A stretch of 42,655 nt of DNA from an uncultured Collinsella sp. (GCA_900762355.1 CAAFGE010000005.1:1-42655); one strand, 5' to 3'. Shown: positions 7,972-16,379, numbered from the stretch's first letter. Notes: generated by a model from the sequence alone, not told the origin. Program-made: numbers and translations.

Positions 7972-7985
7972 TGTTAACGTACTCT
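7972..7985. promoter_or_regulatory. Candidate GalR-type operator O1
   Basis: TGTTAACGTACTCT, matching O3 at 13 of 14 bases, 93 bp upstream of the lacI start and so placed for autoregulation. LacI-type sites are imperfect palindromes around a central CG, as here. Confidence 0.6.
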
Positions 7986-8032
7986 ACTTTTTCTATCTGC
8001 ATCTCTTCTGCTTTATAAGTCCATACGGCAGT

Positions 8033-8060
8033 ACCGTTCACGGCTGCATTTCTACCGATT
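8033..8060 (+). promoter_or_regulatory. ACCGTT-N15-ACCGTT direct-repeat site G
   Basis: ACCGTTCACGG at 8033 and ACCGAT at 8054 (one mismatch in the second half), period 21 bp, oriented toward galK whose start is about 157 bp away. Confidence 0.5.
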
Positions 8061-8094
8061 ACCAGATTCTCAAAAAGTGACAATCGATGTGTTA

Positions 8095-8108
8095 TGAGTA
8101 CGTTAACA
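8095..8108. promoter_or_regulatory. Candidate GalR-type operator O2
   Basis: TGAGTACGTTAACA is the exact reverse complement of O3 (8159-8172); the two centres are 64 bp apart, allowing looping. Confidence 0.7.
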
Positions 8109-8158
8109 TAGCCCGTAACGTGCGGCATCGTGAACACTTAGTTCATGCCGCTTCAAGT

Positions 8159-8172
8159 TGTTAACGTACTCA
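8159..8172. promoter_or_regulatory. Candidate GalR-type operator O3
   Basis: TGTTAACGTACTCA, 45 bp before the galK start codon, a position where bound repressor would block transcription of galKT. Confidence 0.7.
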
Positions 8173-8216
8173 TATCGACGCAAAACTCATCCGTGCGCGC
8201 CAAGGAAAGGACTCCC

Positions 8217-9422
8217 ATGACCACCCCCGACGAAAAGACATTCGCCACGCTCACCAAGCTGTTTGAGGAGGAGTTTGGCCCCATCGGCGATCGCCAGGTG
8301 CTCTACGTGCACGCACCCGGCCGCTCCGAGATCAGCGGCAACCACACCGACCACGAGGGTGGCCATGTTATCGCCGGCTCGCTCGATGTCGCTGTCGACG
8401 GCATAGCCGTGGCGACCGACACCAACAAGGTTCGCGTCGCCGACGAGGGTTATCCCACGTTTGAGATCACGCTCGACACGCTAGACGTTCAGGAGTCTGA
8501 GAAGGGCACGTCCGCGAGCCTCGTCCGCGGCATGGCCCACGAAATCGCTGCTCTTGGCGTTGAGCCCCAGGGCTTCGACTTCGCCTTCACCTGCTCCGTC
8601 CCCTCGGGCGGTGGCCTTTCCAGCTCTGCTGCCGTCGAGGCCGCGTACGGCCGTGCCATGGAGACGCTCTGGGGCGCGCCCGCCATTGAGCCCATCACGC
8701 TCGCCCAGATGAGCCAGCGCACCGAGAACAACTACTACGGCAAGCCCTGCGGTCTGATGGACCAAGCTGCCGTGTGCCTGGGCGGCCTCGCCTACATGGA
8801 ATTTGAGGACCAGGCTCAGCCTAAGACCCAGAAGCTCGAGCTCAACTTTGAGGATCACGGCTACGCGCTCGTGCTCGTCAAGGTCGGCGCCGACCACGTG
8901 GCCGCCACCGACGACTACGCCGCCGTTCCGCGCGAGATGCAGGACGTCGCCGCCGAGTTTGGCAGGGCACGCCTGTGCGAGGTAAACGTTGCCGACTTTG
9001 ACGCCAAGCTCCCCGAGCTGCGCGCCAAGCTGGGCGACCGTGCCTGCCTGCGCGCCGTTCACTACTGGTACGAGAACGGCCTGGTCGACAAGCGCTGGGC
9101 CGCCCTGAACGCCGGCGACATCGACCAGTTCCTGGTCCTGACGCGCGAGTCCGGCGCCAGCTCGGCCATGTACCTGCAGAATGTCGTTGCCAAGCTTGGC
9201 TCCGAGCAGCCCTCCATGTACGCCCTGGCACTTGCCGAGCACGTGCTCGACGGCCGCGGTGCCGTCCGCATCCACGGCGGTGGCTTTGGCGGCACCATCC
9301 AGGCCTTCGTGCCGCTCGATCTGGTCGAGACCTTTATCTCCAAGATGAACGGCTGGCTGGGTGAGGATTCTGCCCGTCACTACGCTATCTCTGACAAGGG
9401 GGCTTACGCAGCATGGCTGTAA
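8217..9422 (+). CDS. galK: Galactokinase
   Basis: 401-residue cytoplasmic GHMP kinase; phosphorylates alpha-galactose to galactose-1-phosphate (Leloir pathway). The three family motifs are present in order: APGRSEISGNHTDHEGG near residues 33-49 (galactokinase signature, with SEISGN in place of the usual VNLIGE), the ATP-binding SVPSGGGLSSSAAVE near 125-140, and IHGGGFGGTIQAFVP near 365-380. Start: ATG at 8217 after AAGGA; the frame extends to 8145 but passes through operator O3. Overlaps galT by 10 bp, so translation is coupled. Controlled by the divergent LacI protein through three operators. Confidence 0.93.
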   Translation: MTTPDEKTFATLTKLFEEEFGPIGDRQVLYVHAPGRSEISGNHTDHEGGHVIAGSLDVAVDGIAVATDTNKVRVADEGYPTFEITLDTLDVQESEKGTSASLVRGMAHEIAALGVEPQGFDFAFTCSVPSGGGLSSSAAVEAAYGRAMETLWGAPAIEPITLAQMSQRTENNYYGKPCGLMDQAAVCLGGLAYMEFEDQAQPKTQKLELNFEDHGYALVLVKVGADHVAATDDYAAVPREMQDVAAEFGRARLCEVNVADFDAKLPELRAKLGDRACLRAVHYWYENGLVDKRWAALNAGDIDQFLVLTRESGASSAMYLQNVVAKLGSEQPSMYALALAEHVLDGRGAVRIHGGGFGGTIQAFVPLDLVETFISKMNGWLGEDSARHYAISDKGAYAAWL

Positions 9423-11041
9423 TGACCGACGTGCGCGAAGCCGCGCAGAACCTGATCGAGTACGCTATCCACCGATCCATGATCGGGCAGGACGACCGCA
9501 TCTGGGCCTACAACACCATTCTTGAGTGCATCGGCGCCACGGGCCCCGCACTCGACATGGCTTGGGCGCTGCAGACCGAGAAGATTTCGCTTTTGCACCC
9601 CGACACCCTCCCCGACTTTGATCTGGAAGGCACGCTCGCCGCGCTTTCCGAGGCCGCCGTTGCCAACAGCGCCGCCGAGGACACGGCGTCGGGCCGCGAC
9701 CGCATCGCCATGCGCATCATGGGCGTGCTCATGCCGAGGCCTTCGATCGTAAACGAGGAGTTCAATGGACGCATGGGCGTCAACGAGCCCCGCGCCGCGA
9801 CCGACTGGTTCTACGGCCTGTGCTGCGACGCCGGCTATGTGCGCCGTGCCGCCATCGCGCGCAACATCAAATGGAGCACCCCCACCAACTGGGGTGATCT
9901 TGAGATCACCATCAACCTGTCCAAGCCCGAGAAGGACCCGCGCGACATTGCCGCGGCCGGTGCCGCCAAGAACACGGGCGAGAAGTATCCTGCCTGCCAG
10001 CTCTGCATCGAAAACGAGGGCTACCCCGGACGTTCCGCTGCAGCCGACGGCGGTGCTCACCCCGCTCGCCAGAACCTGCGCGTTATCCCGATCCAGCTTG
10101 ACGGCGAGCGTTGGGGCTTCCAGTACAGCCCGTACGCGTACTTTAACGAGCATTGCATTGCCATGAGCTCCGAGCATCGTCCGATGCACGTTGATCGCAA
10201 GGGCCTCTCCTGCCTGCTCGACTTTGTGGACCTGTTCCCGCACTACTTTATCGGTTCCAACGCCGACCTGCCCATCGTGGGCGGCTCGATCCTGTCGCAC
10301 GACCACTTCCAGGGCGGCGCGCATGAGTTCCCGATGATGCACGCGACCGAGGTTTCGCAGTTTAGCGTGCCCGAATTTGACCAGGTCACCGGCACCGTGC
10401 TGCAGTGGCCGCTCTCGGTGCTGCGCCTGCGCTCGCACGACCGTGCTCAGCTGCTCGATGCCGCCGAGAAGATTATCCTCGCCTGGCGCGAGTGGACCGA
10501 CGAGTCCGTGGGTGTCATCGCGCACACGGCCGACGGCGTGGCGCACAACACCGTGACGCCCGTCATCCGTCGCGTCGACTCCCGTGGTAATGCCGGCGGC
10601 GAGATCTACGAGGCTTACCTGGCGCTTCGCTGCAATATCACGACCGACGAGCATCCGCTGGGCGTATTCCACCCGCATGCCGAGTATCACCACATTAAGA
10701 AGGAGAACATCGGCCTGATCGAGGTCATGGGTCTGGCGATTTTGCCGCCGCGCTTGGTTCCCGAGCTCGGCGCTGTCCGCGAGCACCTGCTGGCGGCCAA
10801 GGCCGATGCCAGCTACGACCTTGCCGGCGCGCTCGAGGGCGACGACCTTTGCCGCAGCCACGCCGCATGGGCCGAGGACGTCTTTGCCCGCCGCGCCGAC
10901 GAGCTTACGGCGGACAACGCCATCGATATCCTGCACGAAGAGGTCGGCGTGGTGTTTGGCCACGTGCTCGACAACGCCGGCGTCTTTAAGTGGGACGAAG
11001 CCGGCCGCGCCGCCCAGCAGCGCTTTATCGACTCGCTGTAG
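9413..11041 (+). CDS. galT: UTP-hexose-1-phosphate / galactose-1-phosphate uridylyltransferase (class II)
   Basis: 542-residue cytoplasmic enzyme that exchanges UMP between UDP-glucose and galactose-1-phosphate. It is the long GalT form found in Firmicutes and some Actinobacteria: N-terminal RSMIGQDDRIWAYNTIL, PACQLCIENEGYPGR, GGSILSHDHFQGGAHEFPM (the HxH-type catalytic region is SHDHFQGG), and FHPHAEYHHIKKENIGLIEVMG. Begins inside galK (ATG at 9413); an in-frame ATG at 9422 overlapping the galK TAA is an alternative. Followed by a strong terminator. No galE lies nearby, so UDP-glucose epimerisation must be encoded elsewhere. Confidence 0.92.
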   Translation: MAVMTDVREAAQNLIEYAIHRSMIGQDDRIWAYNTILECIGATGPALDMAWALQTEKISLLHPDTLPDFDLEGTLAALSEAAVANSAAEDTASGRDRIAMRIMGVLMPRPSIVNEEFNGRMGVNEPRAATDWFYGLCCDAGYVRRAAIARNIKWSTPTNWGDLEITINLSKPEKDPRDIAAAGAAKNTGEKYPACQLCIENEGYPGRSAAADGGAHPARQNLRVIPIQLDGERWGFQYSPYAYFNEHCIAMSSEHRPMHVDRKGLSCLLDFVDLFPHYFIGSNADLPIVGGSILSHDHFQGGAHEFPMMHATEVSQFSVPEFDQVTGTVLQWPLSVLRLRSHDRAQLLDAAEKIILAWREWTDESVGVIAHTADGVAHNTVTPVIRRVDSRGNAGGEIYEAYLALRCNITTDEHPLGVFHPHAEYHHIKKENIGLIEVMGLAILPPRLVPELGAVREHLLAAKADASYDLAGALEGDDLCRSHAAWAEDVFARRADELTADNAIDILHEEVGVVFGHVLDNAGVFKWDEAGRAAQQRFIDSL

Positions 11042-11095
11042 AGCACAGGCCCGGACGCTCAACGGCAGCCCCCACGACATAGCCACCCACACGAC

Positions 11096-11136
11096 AACGG
11101 CGCCCGCCGGCAACATCGCCGACGGGCGCCGTTTTT
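11096..11136 (+). terminator. galKT terminator
   Basis: Long GC-rich stem AACGGCGCCCG...CGGGCGCCGTT followed by TTT, 54 bp after galT. Confidence 0.85.
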
Positions 11137-11141
11137 AAATG

Positions 11142-11197
11142 TAGTCATTGGGGACGTTCTTAAATGACTAGTCATTAAAGAACGTCCCCAATGACTA
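11142..11197. repeat. 56-bp palindrome between convergent galT and lacC
   Basis: Near-perfect palindrome centred on ACTAGT (between 11169 and 11170); arms contain TAGTCATTGGGGACGTTCTT and its complement AAGAACGTCCCCAATGACTA. No U-tract, so not a simple terminator; looks like an extragenic repeat. Confidence 0.75.
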
Positions 11198-11204
11198 ATG
11201 ACTC

Positions 11205-11268
11205 GAGCGTGGAAAATCTCCCTCTTTAAGCTCGTATGGGCACCAAAAACGGGAGATTATCCACGCTC
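11205..11268. repeat. Inverted repeat with GAGCGTGGA ends
   Basis: Arms GAGCGTGGAAAATCTCCC (11205-11222) and GGGAGATTATCCACGCTC (11251-11268) pair at 17 of 18 positions around a 28-base centre. Second palindromic element in the same convergent gap. Confidence 0.7.
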
Positions 11269-11290
11269 ATTCTATTAGGAGTCACAAACG

Positions 11291-12226
11291 CTACAACTCT
11301 ACGACCTCAACGCTGTTGTAGATCTCGTCCCAACGGTCCATGACCAGGTGGCCGGTCTTGGGATCCATGGCGTTGAGCTTGCCGCAGGTATTGGCAGTCT
11401 TGAGCACGGTGACATCGTCGGCGCCGGCGGCGATGGCGTGCGCAAAGCCGGCGATCGTCGAGTCGCCGGAACCTGTCGCGTTGACAGCGGCAATTGCGGG
11501 CGTCTTGGCACGGAACGCACGGCCCTCATGGAAGCCCACCGAACCGGCAGCGCCCATCGAGACAACAACCCAGGGAATACCGGCAAAGCGGCCGTCGGCG
11601 GCAAGCGCCTCACGCAGAGCATCGACGTCATCAGTCGTAAAGGACGTACCTAGCAAGCCGTTGATCTCGGTCAGATTGGGCTTCACGAGCTCGGGCTTGG
11701 CGTCGGATGCCAGCGCGGCCTCCAGCGAAGCGCCCGAGGTATCGAGCAGCACCTTGGCGCCCGCCTCCTCGGCGATTTTAACCAGCTCGGCGTAGTAACC
11801 GGCATCGACGCCGCGCGGCAGCGAACCCGAAAGCGTCACGACGTCCGCCTTCGCAGCAAGCTCGGCGAACTTGGCCGTGAAGGCCTCGAGCTCGGCAGGG
11901 GCAATCTGCGGGCCGCTCTCGAGCAGCTCGGTCTGATTGCCCTCGTGCAGGATATTCAGACAAATGCGCGTCTCGCCGGCGATGGGCACAAAGTCGTTCT
12001 TAACGCCATCGGCATCCATAAGCTCGGCCATATAGGCGCCCATGTGGCCGCCGAGCAGACCGGTTGCGAGCACATCGTCGCCCAGCTGCAACAGCACACG
12101 GCTCACGTTGAGGCCCTTACCGCCAGCGGTCTTTTCGGGCATCACGCGGTTCACGTCGTCGATGATCAGCTTGTCGAGCTGATAGCGCGTATCAATCGAC
12201 GGGTTCATGGTAACGGTCAGAATCAT
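11291..12226 (-). CDS. lacC: Tagatose-6-phosphate kinase (PfkB family)
   Basis: 311-residue cytoplasmic kinase converting tagatose-6-phosphate to tagatose-1,6-bisphosphate. PfkB landmarks: N-terminal TVTMNPSIDTRYQLD, the G-G-K-G-x-N-x-(S/A)-R motif (TAGGKGLNVSRVL) and the C-terminal catalytic/anion-hole motif AVNATGSGDSTIAGFA. 1-Phosphofructokinases share these motifs, but position in the lacA-lacB-epimerase run favours LacC. Start: ATG at 12226 with AGGAG six bases before it. Last gene of the minus-strand lac run and convergent with galT. Confidence 0.82.
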   Translation of the reverse strand: MILTVTMNPSIDTRYQLDKLIIDDVNRVMPEKTAGGKGLNVSRVLLQLGDDVLATGLLGGHMGAYMAELMDADGVKNDFVPIAGETRICLNILHEGNQTELLESGPQIAPAELEAFTAKFAELAAKADVVTLSGSLPRGVDAGYYAELVKIAEEAGAKVLLDTSGASLEAALASDAKPELVKPNLTEINGLLGTSFTTDDVDALREALAADGRFAGIPWVVVSMGAAGSVGFHEGRAFRAKTPAIAAVNATGSGDSTIAGFAHAIAAGADDVTVLKTANTCGKLNAMDPKTGHLVMDRWDEIYNSVEVVEL

Positions 12227-12282
12227 GTTGAACTCCTGTTTCCGGGGCACGACGTGTGCGTCCCCAAACATACGATAGCTCG

Positions 12283-13164
12283 TTAAAGAATCTCGATCTC
12301 AAAGCCACGGGTGACGGTCTCCCCCGGCTTGGCAACCAGGCAGCCGCGCTTATGCTCCAGAACATCGTCCTCGTCAGAGCAGGTGGACAGGCCGCCCCAC
12401 GGTTCCACGGCCACAAAGTCGCCCTCGGGCTTGCTCCACACAATCAGGTACGGCATATCGGGGAACGTCAGGCGCACGCCCTTGTCCTCGGTTTTCTTGG
12501 TCAGCGTAACCACGCGGCTCTCGAGCACGTCGAAGATGGTCTCCGCGAAGTCGAAGAGTTCGTGGGTAAGCGGCAGGTTCTGGCCGATCATGGGGTTCTT
12601 GCTGCGATGTTCAACATCAATCAGGCCCGTCGAGGGAACGGCAGTACAGAGCTCTGCCGCCTCACGCTGCTCAAATCGAAGCTCGTAATCGTCGTAGGAC
12701 TCGCCCTCGTCGAGCGGGCACCTAAAGCCGGGGTGACCGCCCACAAAGAACGGCATGTCCTCGGTCCCCTCGTTGGTCACCTCGTACGAAACGGCGACCT
12801 TTGCCGCATCGATCGTGTAGCGCGCGACGATCTTAAACGGATACGGGTACTGCTCGAGCAACTCGGCATGGTCGGCAGAGCTCAGGCTCAGCGCAACCAT
12901 GCTGTCGCCCTGCTCCTCGAGCTTCCACTCCTGCTTGCGGGCAAAGCCGTGGCGGGCAAGCTTGACCTCGCGGCCGCCCATGGTCATCGCGCGGCCGTCA
13001 CGAAGGCCGCCGCAAATCGGAAAGCAAATGGGTGCCTGGCCCGACCAGACCGAAGGATCGCCCTGCCACAGGTACTCGCGACCGTTGGCTTTAATCGAAG
13101 TGAACGATCCTCCAGCCGTGCTCAGTGCCACGCGAACAGAACCGTTATCAAGAACAAACTCCAT
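12283..13164 (-). CDS. Aldose 1-epimerase family protein, LacX-like
   Basis: 293-residue cytoplasmic protein of the galactose-mutarotase fold. Visible landmarks: SFTSIKANGREYLWQGDPSVWSGQAPICFPICGGL at the N-terminus, LARHGFARKQEW (catalytic-His region), FFVGGHPGFRCPL, and a C-terminal VAVEPWGG. These match LacX, an accessory protein found in lactose operons of lactic acid bacteria, whose precise role is not settled; mutarotation of galactose-6-phosphate or a similar sugar is plausible. Start: ATG at 13164 after GGAAGG. Lies between lacB and lacC. Confidence 0.82.
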   Translation of the reverse strand: MEFVLDNGSVRVALSTAGGSFTSIKANGREYLWQGDPSVWSGQAPICFPICGGLRDGRAMTMGGREVKLARHGFARKQEWKLEEQGDSMVALSLSSADHAELLEQYPYPFKIVARYTIDAAKVAVSYEVTNEGTEDMPFFVGGHPGFRCPLDEGESYDDYELRFEQREAAELCTAVPSTGLIDVEHRSKNPMIGQNLPLTHELFDFAETIFDVLESRVVTLTKKTEDKGVRLTFPDMPYLIVWSKPEGDFVAVEPWGGLSTCSDEDDVLEHKRGCLVAKPGETVTRGFEIEIL

Positions 13165-13283
13165 AGGAGCCTTCCCTTTCTTACGACAGCCCGCCAAGTC
13201 AATAGGGCTGACAGAAAACCGGCCCGCGCCCCCTCACAGAAACGCGAGCCGTCAACGGACTAGCAAATTACGCCGGATACCCG

Positions 13284-13808
13284 CTAGTCATGGTATTCGC
13301 CGCGGTCCCACTTCTCGAGGAACTCGTCAAAGAAGTGCGGGTCAGCCTGAGCCTCGGCGTCGGCCTTATTGCAGGCATCGATCTTGGCGATCAGGGCATC
13401 GTGCTCGGGGGTCTTCTCGTAGGGCTCCTCCAGGAAGGCAAGCATGATATCGGCCATCAGGAACTCGCCGGTAATCTTGCCGCCAAAGCCCACGATGTTG
13501 GCGTTGAGCTCGCGACGGGCATACAGAGCGGAGGTCATGTCGCGAACCAGGGCGCAGCGGGCGCCGGGAACCTTGTTGACGGCGTTGGTGATGCCGATGC
13601 CGGTGCCGCACAGGGCCACGCCAAAGTCGGCCTTGCCGCTGGCAACAGCCTCGCCCACGGCCTTACCGTAGATGGGATAGTGCGTACGGGTGTGGCTATA
13701 GGTGCCGCAGTCGAGCACCTTGTAGCCAGCCTGCTCCAGGCGGTCGGCCAGATAGATCTTCTCGTCCGTAACGATATGGTCGCAACCGATTGCGATGGTC
13801 TTCTTCAT
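13284..13808 (-). CDS. lacB: Galactose-6-phosphate isomerase subunit LacB
   Basis: 174 residues, the usual length of LacB (about 171). Belongs to the RpiB/LacAB fold: IAIGCDHIVTDEK at the N-terminus, Y-x-V-x-D-x-G-T-Y-S...H-Y-P, then ADFGVALCGTGIGITNAVNKVPGARCALVRD, in which the Cys is the RpiB-type catalytic residue. With LacA it interconverts galactose-6-phosphate and tagatose-6-phosphate. ATG at 13808 follows AAAGGA. Immediately downstream of lacA (63-bp gap). Confidence 0.92.
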   Translation of the reverse strand: MKKTIAIGCDHIVTDEKIYLADRLEQAGYKVLDCGTYSHTRTHYPIYGKAVGEAVASGKADFGVALCGTGIGITNAVNKVPGARCALVRDMTSALYARRELNANIVGFGGKITGEFLMADIMLAFLEEPYEKTPEHDALIAKIDACNKADAEAQADPHFFDEFLEKWDRGEYHD

Positions 13809-13871
13809 CAGAACGTCCTTTCGTCTGAATTCACAAGTTGAGGTAGAAGTTCGAGTTCTCGGTGGCTCTCG

Positions 13872-14300
13872 TTAGGCCATCTTGTTGAGCATGTCGACAC
13901 GGATCTGGTGACGGCCGCCGGCGTACTGGGCGCGCAGGAACTCGCGGGCGATCTTCTTGGCGACCTCGGTGCCCACAACGCCCGGGCCCATGGTGACCAT
14001 GCGCGAGCCGTTGTGCTCGCGGGTCATGTAAGCGGAACGCTCGTCGGAAATGTTGGCGACGACCATGCCCTTGATCTTGACGGCGGCCATATAGGAGCCG
14101 ACGCCGTACTTATCGAATGCGAAGCCCTGGGAATCCTTGTGCTCCAGCAGGTCCTTGGCAACAGCGGTCGCGGAATCGACAAAGTCCGCGGCAGGGGTCT
14201 CGGAATAGTCGACGACCTCGTGACCGTCGGCGATGAGCATCTCCTTGATGGACTCCTTCATCGACATACCGTCGGCATCGGAAGCGATTACAACCCTCAT
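13872..14300 (-). CDS. lacA: Galactose-6-phosphate isomerase subunit LacA
   Basis: 142 residues, matching the LacA family length. RpiB-like fold beginning MRVVIASDADGMSMKESIKEML, with DYSETPAADFVDSA and GSYMAAVKIKGMVVANISDERSAYMTREHNGSRMVTMG. It lacks the CGTGIG active-site loop present in LacB, as expected because the heteromer uses residues from both subunits. ATG at 14300 after AAGGAGG. First gene of the lacA-lacB-lacX-lacC operon; the upstream gap holds candidate LacR sites and one direct-repeat site. Confidence 0.9.
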   Translation of the reverse strand: MRVVIASDADGMSMKESIKEMLIADGHEVVDYSETPAADFVDSATAVAKDLLEHKDSQGFAFDKYGVGSYMAAVKIKGMVVANISDERSAYMTREHNGSRMVTMGPGVVGTEVAKKIAREFLRAQYAGGRHQIRVDMLNKMA

Positions 14301-14394
14301 GACATCCTCCTTGAGAGATACGCAGGTGCGTAGTTTCTGTTTGGAAGTGTTGAATCGCGTTCAGGTCCGGGCATCTGAATGTGCGGTTCTTCAC

Positions 14395-14470
14395 TGTTCA
14401 TGTTTATTTGAACACATTCAAACATTTACTGCAATAACTATTTGTTTATCTTTGTTCTTTTTTGAACAAA
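14395..14470. promoter_or_regulatory. lacA upstream control region with candidate LacR sites
   Basis: Three overlapping signals: an inverted repeat TGTTCA-N8-TGAACA (14395-14414), CATTCAAACATTTACTGC (14415-14432), and an inverted repeat TTTGTTC-N6-GAACAAA (14451-14470). CATTCAAACA and GAACAA also occur together upstream of lacF and lacR, pointing to the DeoR-type LacR. Confidence 0.55.
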
Positions 14471-14471
14471 T

Positions 14472-14499
14472 ACCGTTCGCGGATGATTGGCGACCGTTT
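14472..14499 (+). promoter_or_regulatory. ACCGTT-N15-ACCGTT direct-repeat site F
   Basis: Both hexamers are exact (14472 and 14493). About 172 bp upstream of lacA but in the opposite orientation to the gene, unlike the other five sites. Confidence 0.55.
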
Positions 14500-14539
14500 A
14501 GGCTCAGGGAAGGCCCGGCTTACCACGTATTCAACAAAC

Positions 14540-14574
14540 AAAAAGGGCGGCCGAGAACGCATCTCGACCGCCCC
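14540..14574 (-). terminator. Terminator of the membrane-protein gene
   Basis: On the minus strand GGGCGGTCGAGA...TCTCGGCCGCCC followed by TTTTTG, 37 bp past the stop. Confidence 0.85.
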
Positions 14575-14610
14575 TTCGGCGGTATTCCCCGGTATATACA
14601 GCTGTTTTAG

Positions 14611-15624
14611 CTACTCAGACTGTCCGCTCTTCTTGGCATGTTTGGACGGAGCCCTCAGAAAACGGCCCGTCAAATAGTTCGCCGGGCCAGAGATATCGAT
14701 CCCCAGCAGGGTGTGGCCCAGCCACAGAAACGCCACGAGCACCAGCAGCGGGATAACGCACGAGGTCACGATCATCACGATGACGCCTTCAATTAGGTCG
14801 GTCACCTGTTGCACGATCTCGTCGGTCATCTGCTTGGCGCCACTGGTCACCGACGTGACGAGACCCGAGGCACCGTCGGCAAGCTGCTCAAGCACGCTCT
14901 TGGACTCTGTGGACTCGGTCTTTTTCTTGCTTGCTTTGGAGCTGTCGCTATCTGCCGCACTCGCAGCGTCGGCCGCCTTTTGCTCGGCTGCCTCGATGCT
15001 CACTCGATACGTTTCGTCGACCTTTTGCGACACCCATACGCTTGCAGGCACCAACGCCATGCCGATCATGGCAACCACCAGCACGCGAGTCGCCACGCGG
15101 CGCAGGACGGCGCTCGTGCTCCAGCGCCCATGAATGCCAAGCGACACCGCAAAGAGCACCAACGCAAACGGGATTAAGATGCCTAGGCCAACCGACCACA
15201 AAATAGTCAGCAGATATTTCTCGAGATAGAGCACGGCAAGCACGATGCCCAAGTTGCCTGAAAGCTGCGCGAGCTGCTCGGCAACCGGCGTTCCCGTATC
15301 ACCCGGCAGCGCGGTAATGCCCGCAGATAGCGCCACGCACGAGGTCGTGAGCGCCAGTACGTTACCTTTCTTTTGATCGATGACCTCGATGGTGGAGTCC
15401 CAAGTCTTGGTATCGGCAAAATGCGGACGAGCTACAAAGCCCGACAGCAGCGCCAGCACCACGAGCGCAACGATAAAGCCAATCTGGAGCTTTTTGTTTG
15501 CGCACACGACATCGGACAGGCTGGGCTGCAGCTCGGTTACCGTCGTATGCTCGGTTATCTGGACAGGACGCCCATGAGCCATCTCATACGCGTCTCTTTT
15601 TTGAATTGATCCGTTGTCCGGCAT
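14611..15624 (-). CDS. Unknown membrane protein
   Basis: 337-residue protein I do not recognise. A ~45-residue polar N-terminus precedes a hydrophobic segment (LQIGFIVALVVLALLSGFVA), then an extracellular-looking stretch, hydrophobic segments around LGIVLAVLYLEKYLLTILWSVGLGILIPFALVLFAVSLGI, another near VLVVAMIGMALVPASVWV, a charged Ala/Lys/Ser-rich region (residues ~215-245), and a final hydrophobic hairpin (VIVMIVTSCVIPLLVLVAFLWLGHTLL). The basic C-terminus is predicted inside the cell. ATG at 15624. It lies between lacF and lacA on the same strand with its own terminator; nothing in it suggests a sugar function. Confidence 0.7.
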   Translation of the reverse strand: MPDNGSIQKRDAYEMAHGRPVQITEHTTVTELQPSLSDVVCANKKLQIGFIVALVVLALLSGFVARPHFADTKTWDSTIEVIDQKKGNVLALTTSCVALSAGITALPGDTGTPVAEQLAQLSGNLGIVLAVLYLEKYLLTILWSVGLGILIPFALVLFAVSLGIHGRWSTSAVLRRVATRVLVVAMIGMALVPASVWVSQKVDETYRVSIEAAEQKAADAASAADSDSSKASKKKTESTESKSVLEQLADGASGLVTSVTSGAKQMTDEIVQQVTDLIEGVIVMIVTSCVIPLLVLVAFLWLGHTLLGIDISGPANYLTGRFLRAPSKHAKKSGQSE

Positions 15625-15742
15625 TTGGATACCTCCTCATTCCGGCCTGTATTGCGGTGGAAAGTATACCCACCCATCGAAAAACCGAACGGCAGGAGGC
15701 GCAACAAGCTGCTGCATGATCCGCCCGCCATGAAATGGGCCC

Positions 15743-15870
15743 ATCTACTACGTTTAACCGCCCATCCCCGACCATGCCACAAAGCGAAAAAACAAAACCG
15801 CAGGTAGAAGTCCTGCGATTTTTCATGAAACGCGGGTGTGTTCGAGGGTATCGGGTTAAACGTAGTAGAT
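15743..15870. repeat. 128-bp element with 17-bp perfect terminal inverted repeats
   Basis: Ends ATCTACTACGTTTAACC (15743-15759) and GGTTAAACGTAGTAGAT (15854-15870). The interior includes GACCATGC near the left end and a CGCAGG-N7-CCTGCG hairpin followed by ATTTTTC. No ORF. A related element lies at 28521-28660. The remainder of the 15625-16040 gap holds only the lacF terminator. Confidence 0.75.
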
Positions 15871-15980
15871 GAGCCAGTTTCGTGGCGAGCGCTGCCAACC
15901 GATCCTCCGGGGACGGGAAAAGCGGGTCATTTGGGGCTATCGGCCCCTATTTCGCCGCAACCTAGATAGGTGGGATACAG

Positions 15981-16013
15981 AAAAACCCTGCCGCGGATAG
16001 CGGCAGGGTTTTT
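15981..16013 (-). terminator. lacF terminator
   Basis: AAAACCCTGCCGC-N4-GCGGCAGGGTTTT stem with U-tract on either strand, 28 bp past lacF. Confidence 0.85.
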
Positions 16014-16040
16014 GGAAGGGGACGAGGTTGTGAGGGTTCG

Positions 16041-16379
16041 TTAGGCGAGCTTGGCCTCGAGCTCGGCGATGCGCTTATAGGCATCGATGGTAAAGCGGGT
16101 CTGCTTCTCCAGGATCATGGTGGTCATGAGAGTATCCTGAGCATGGGCCATGATGAAGGTCATCTCCATCTCGCCACCGCCGGCCTCCTGCGAAAGCAGC
16201 TTGGTCTGCGTGTCGTGAGCACCGATGAGCGCATCGCTGGCATCCTTGTGCAGCTGCTCGGCCTTCTCAAAATCGCCCTCGCGAGCAGCATCGAGCGCTG
16301 CGAGCAGATCGGTCTGGGCGTCACCCGCGTATGCGACGATCTCGAATCCAACCATCGAGATTTCTTCTTTGGTTGCCAT
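16041..16379 (-). CDS. lacF: PTS lactose/cellobiose-family IIA component
   Basis: 112-residue cytoplasmic phosphocarrier that takes phosphate from HPr and passes it to the lactose IIB domain. All-helical IIA-Lac pattern; the phosphorylated His is H79 in TFIMAHAQDTLMT, and MVGFEIVAYAGDAQTDLLAAL at the N-terminus is characteristic. It is the only IIA in the window, although two lactose-family IICB proteins are present, so it probably serves both. It is transcribed alone from its own control region (candidate LacR site 16462-16483 and direct-repeat site 16506-16533). ATG at 16379 after AAAGGAA. Confidence 0.9.
   Translation of the reverse strand: MATKEEISMVGFEIVAYAGDAQTDLLAALDAAREGDFEKAEQLHKDASDALIGAHDTQTKLLSQEAGGGEMEMTFIMAHAQDTLMTTMILEKQTRFTIDAYKRIAELEAKLA

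Noticed and set aside
9404..11116. 570-codon minus-strand frame opposite galT
   Set aside because: Same codon-bias artefact; galT on the plus strand has all family motifs.
11291..12226. 1-phosphofructokinase (fruK) rather than lacC
   Set aside because: Sequence motifs allow either, but the gene ends a lacA-lacB-lacX run and no fructose PTS is present.
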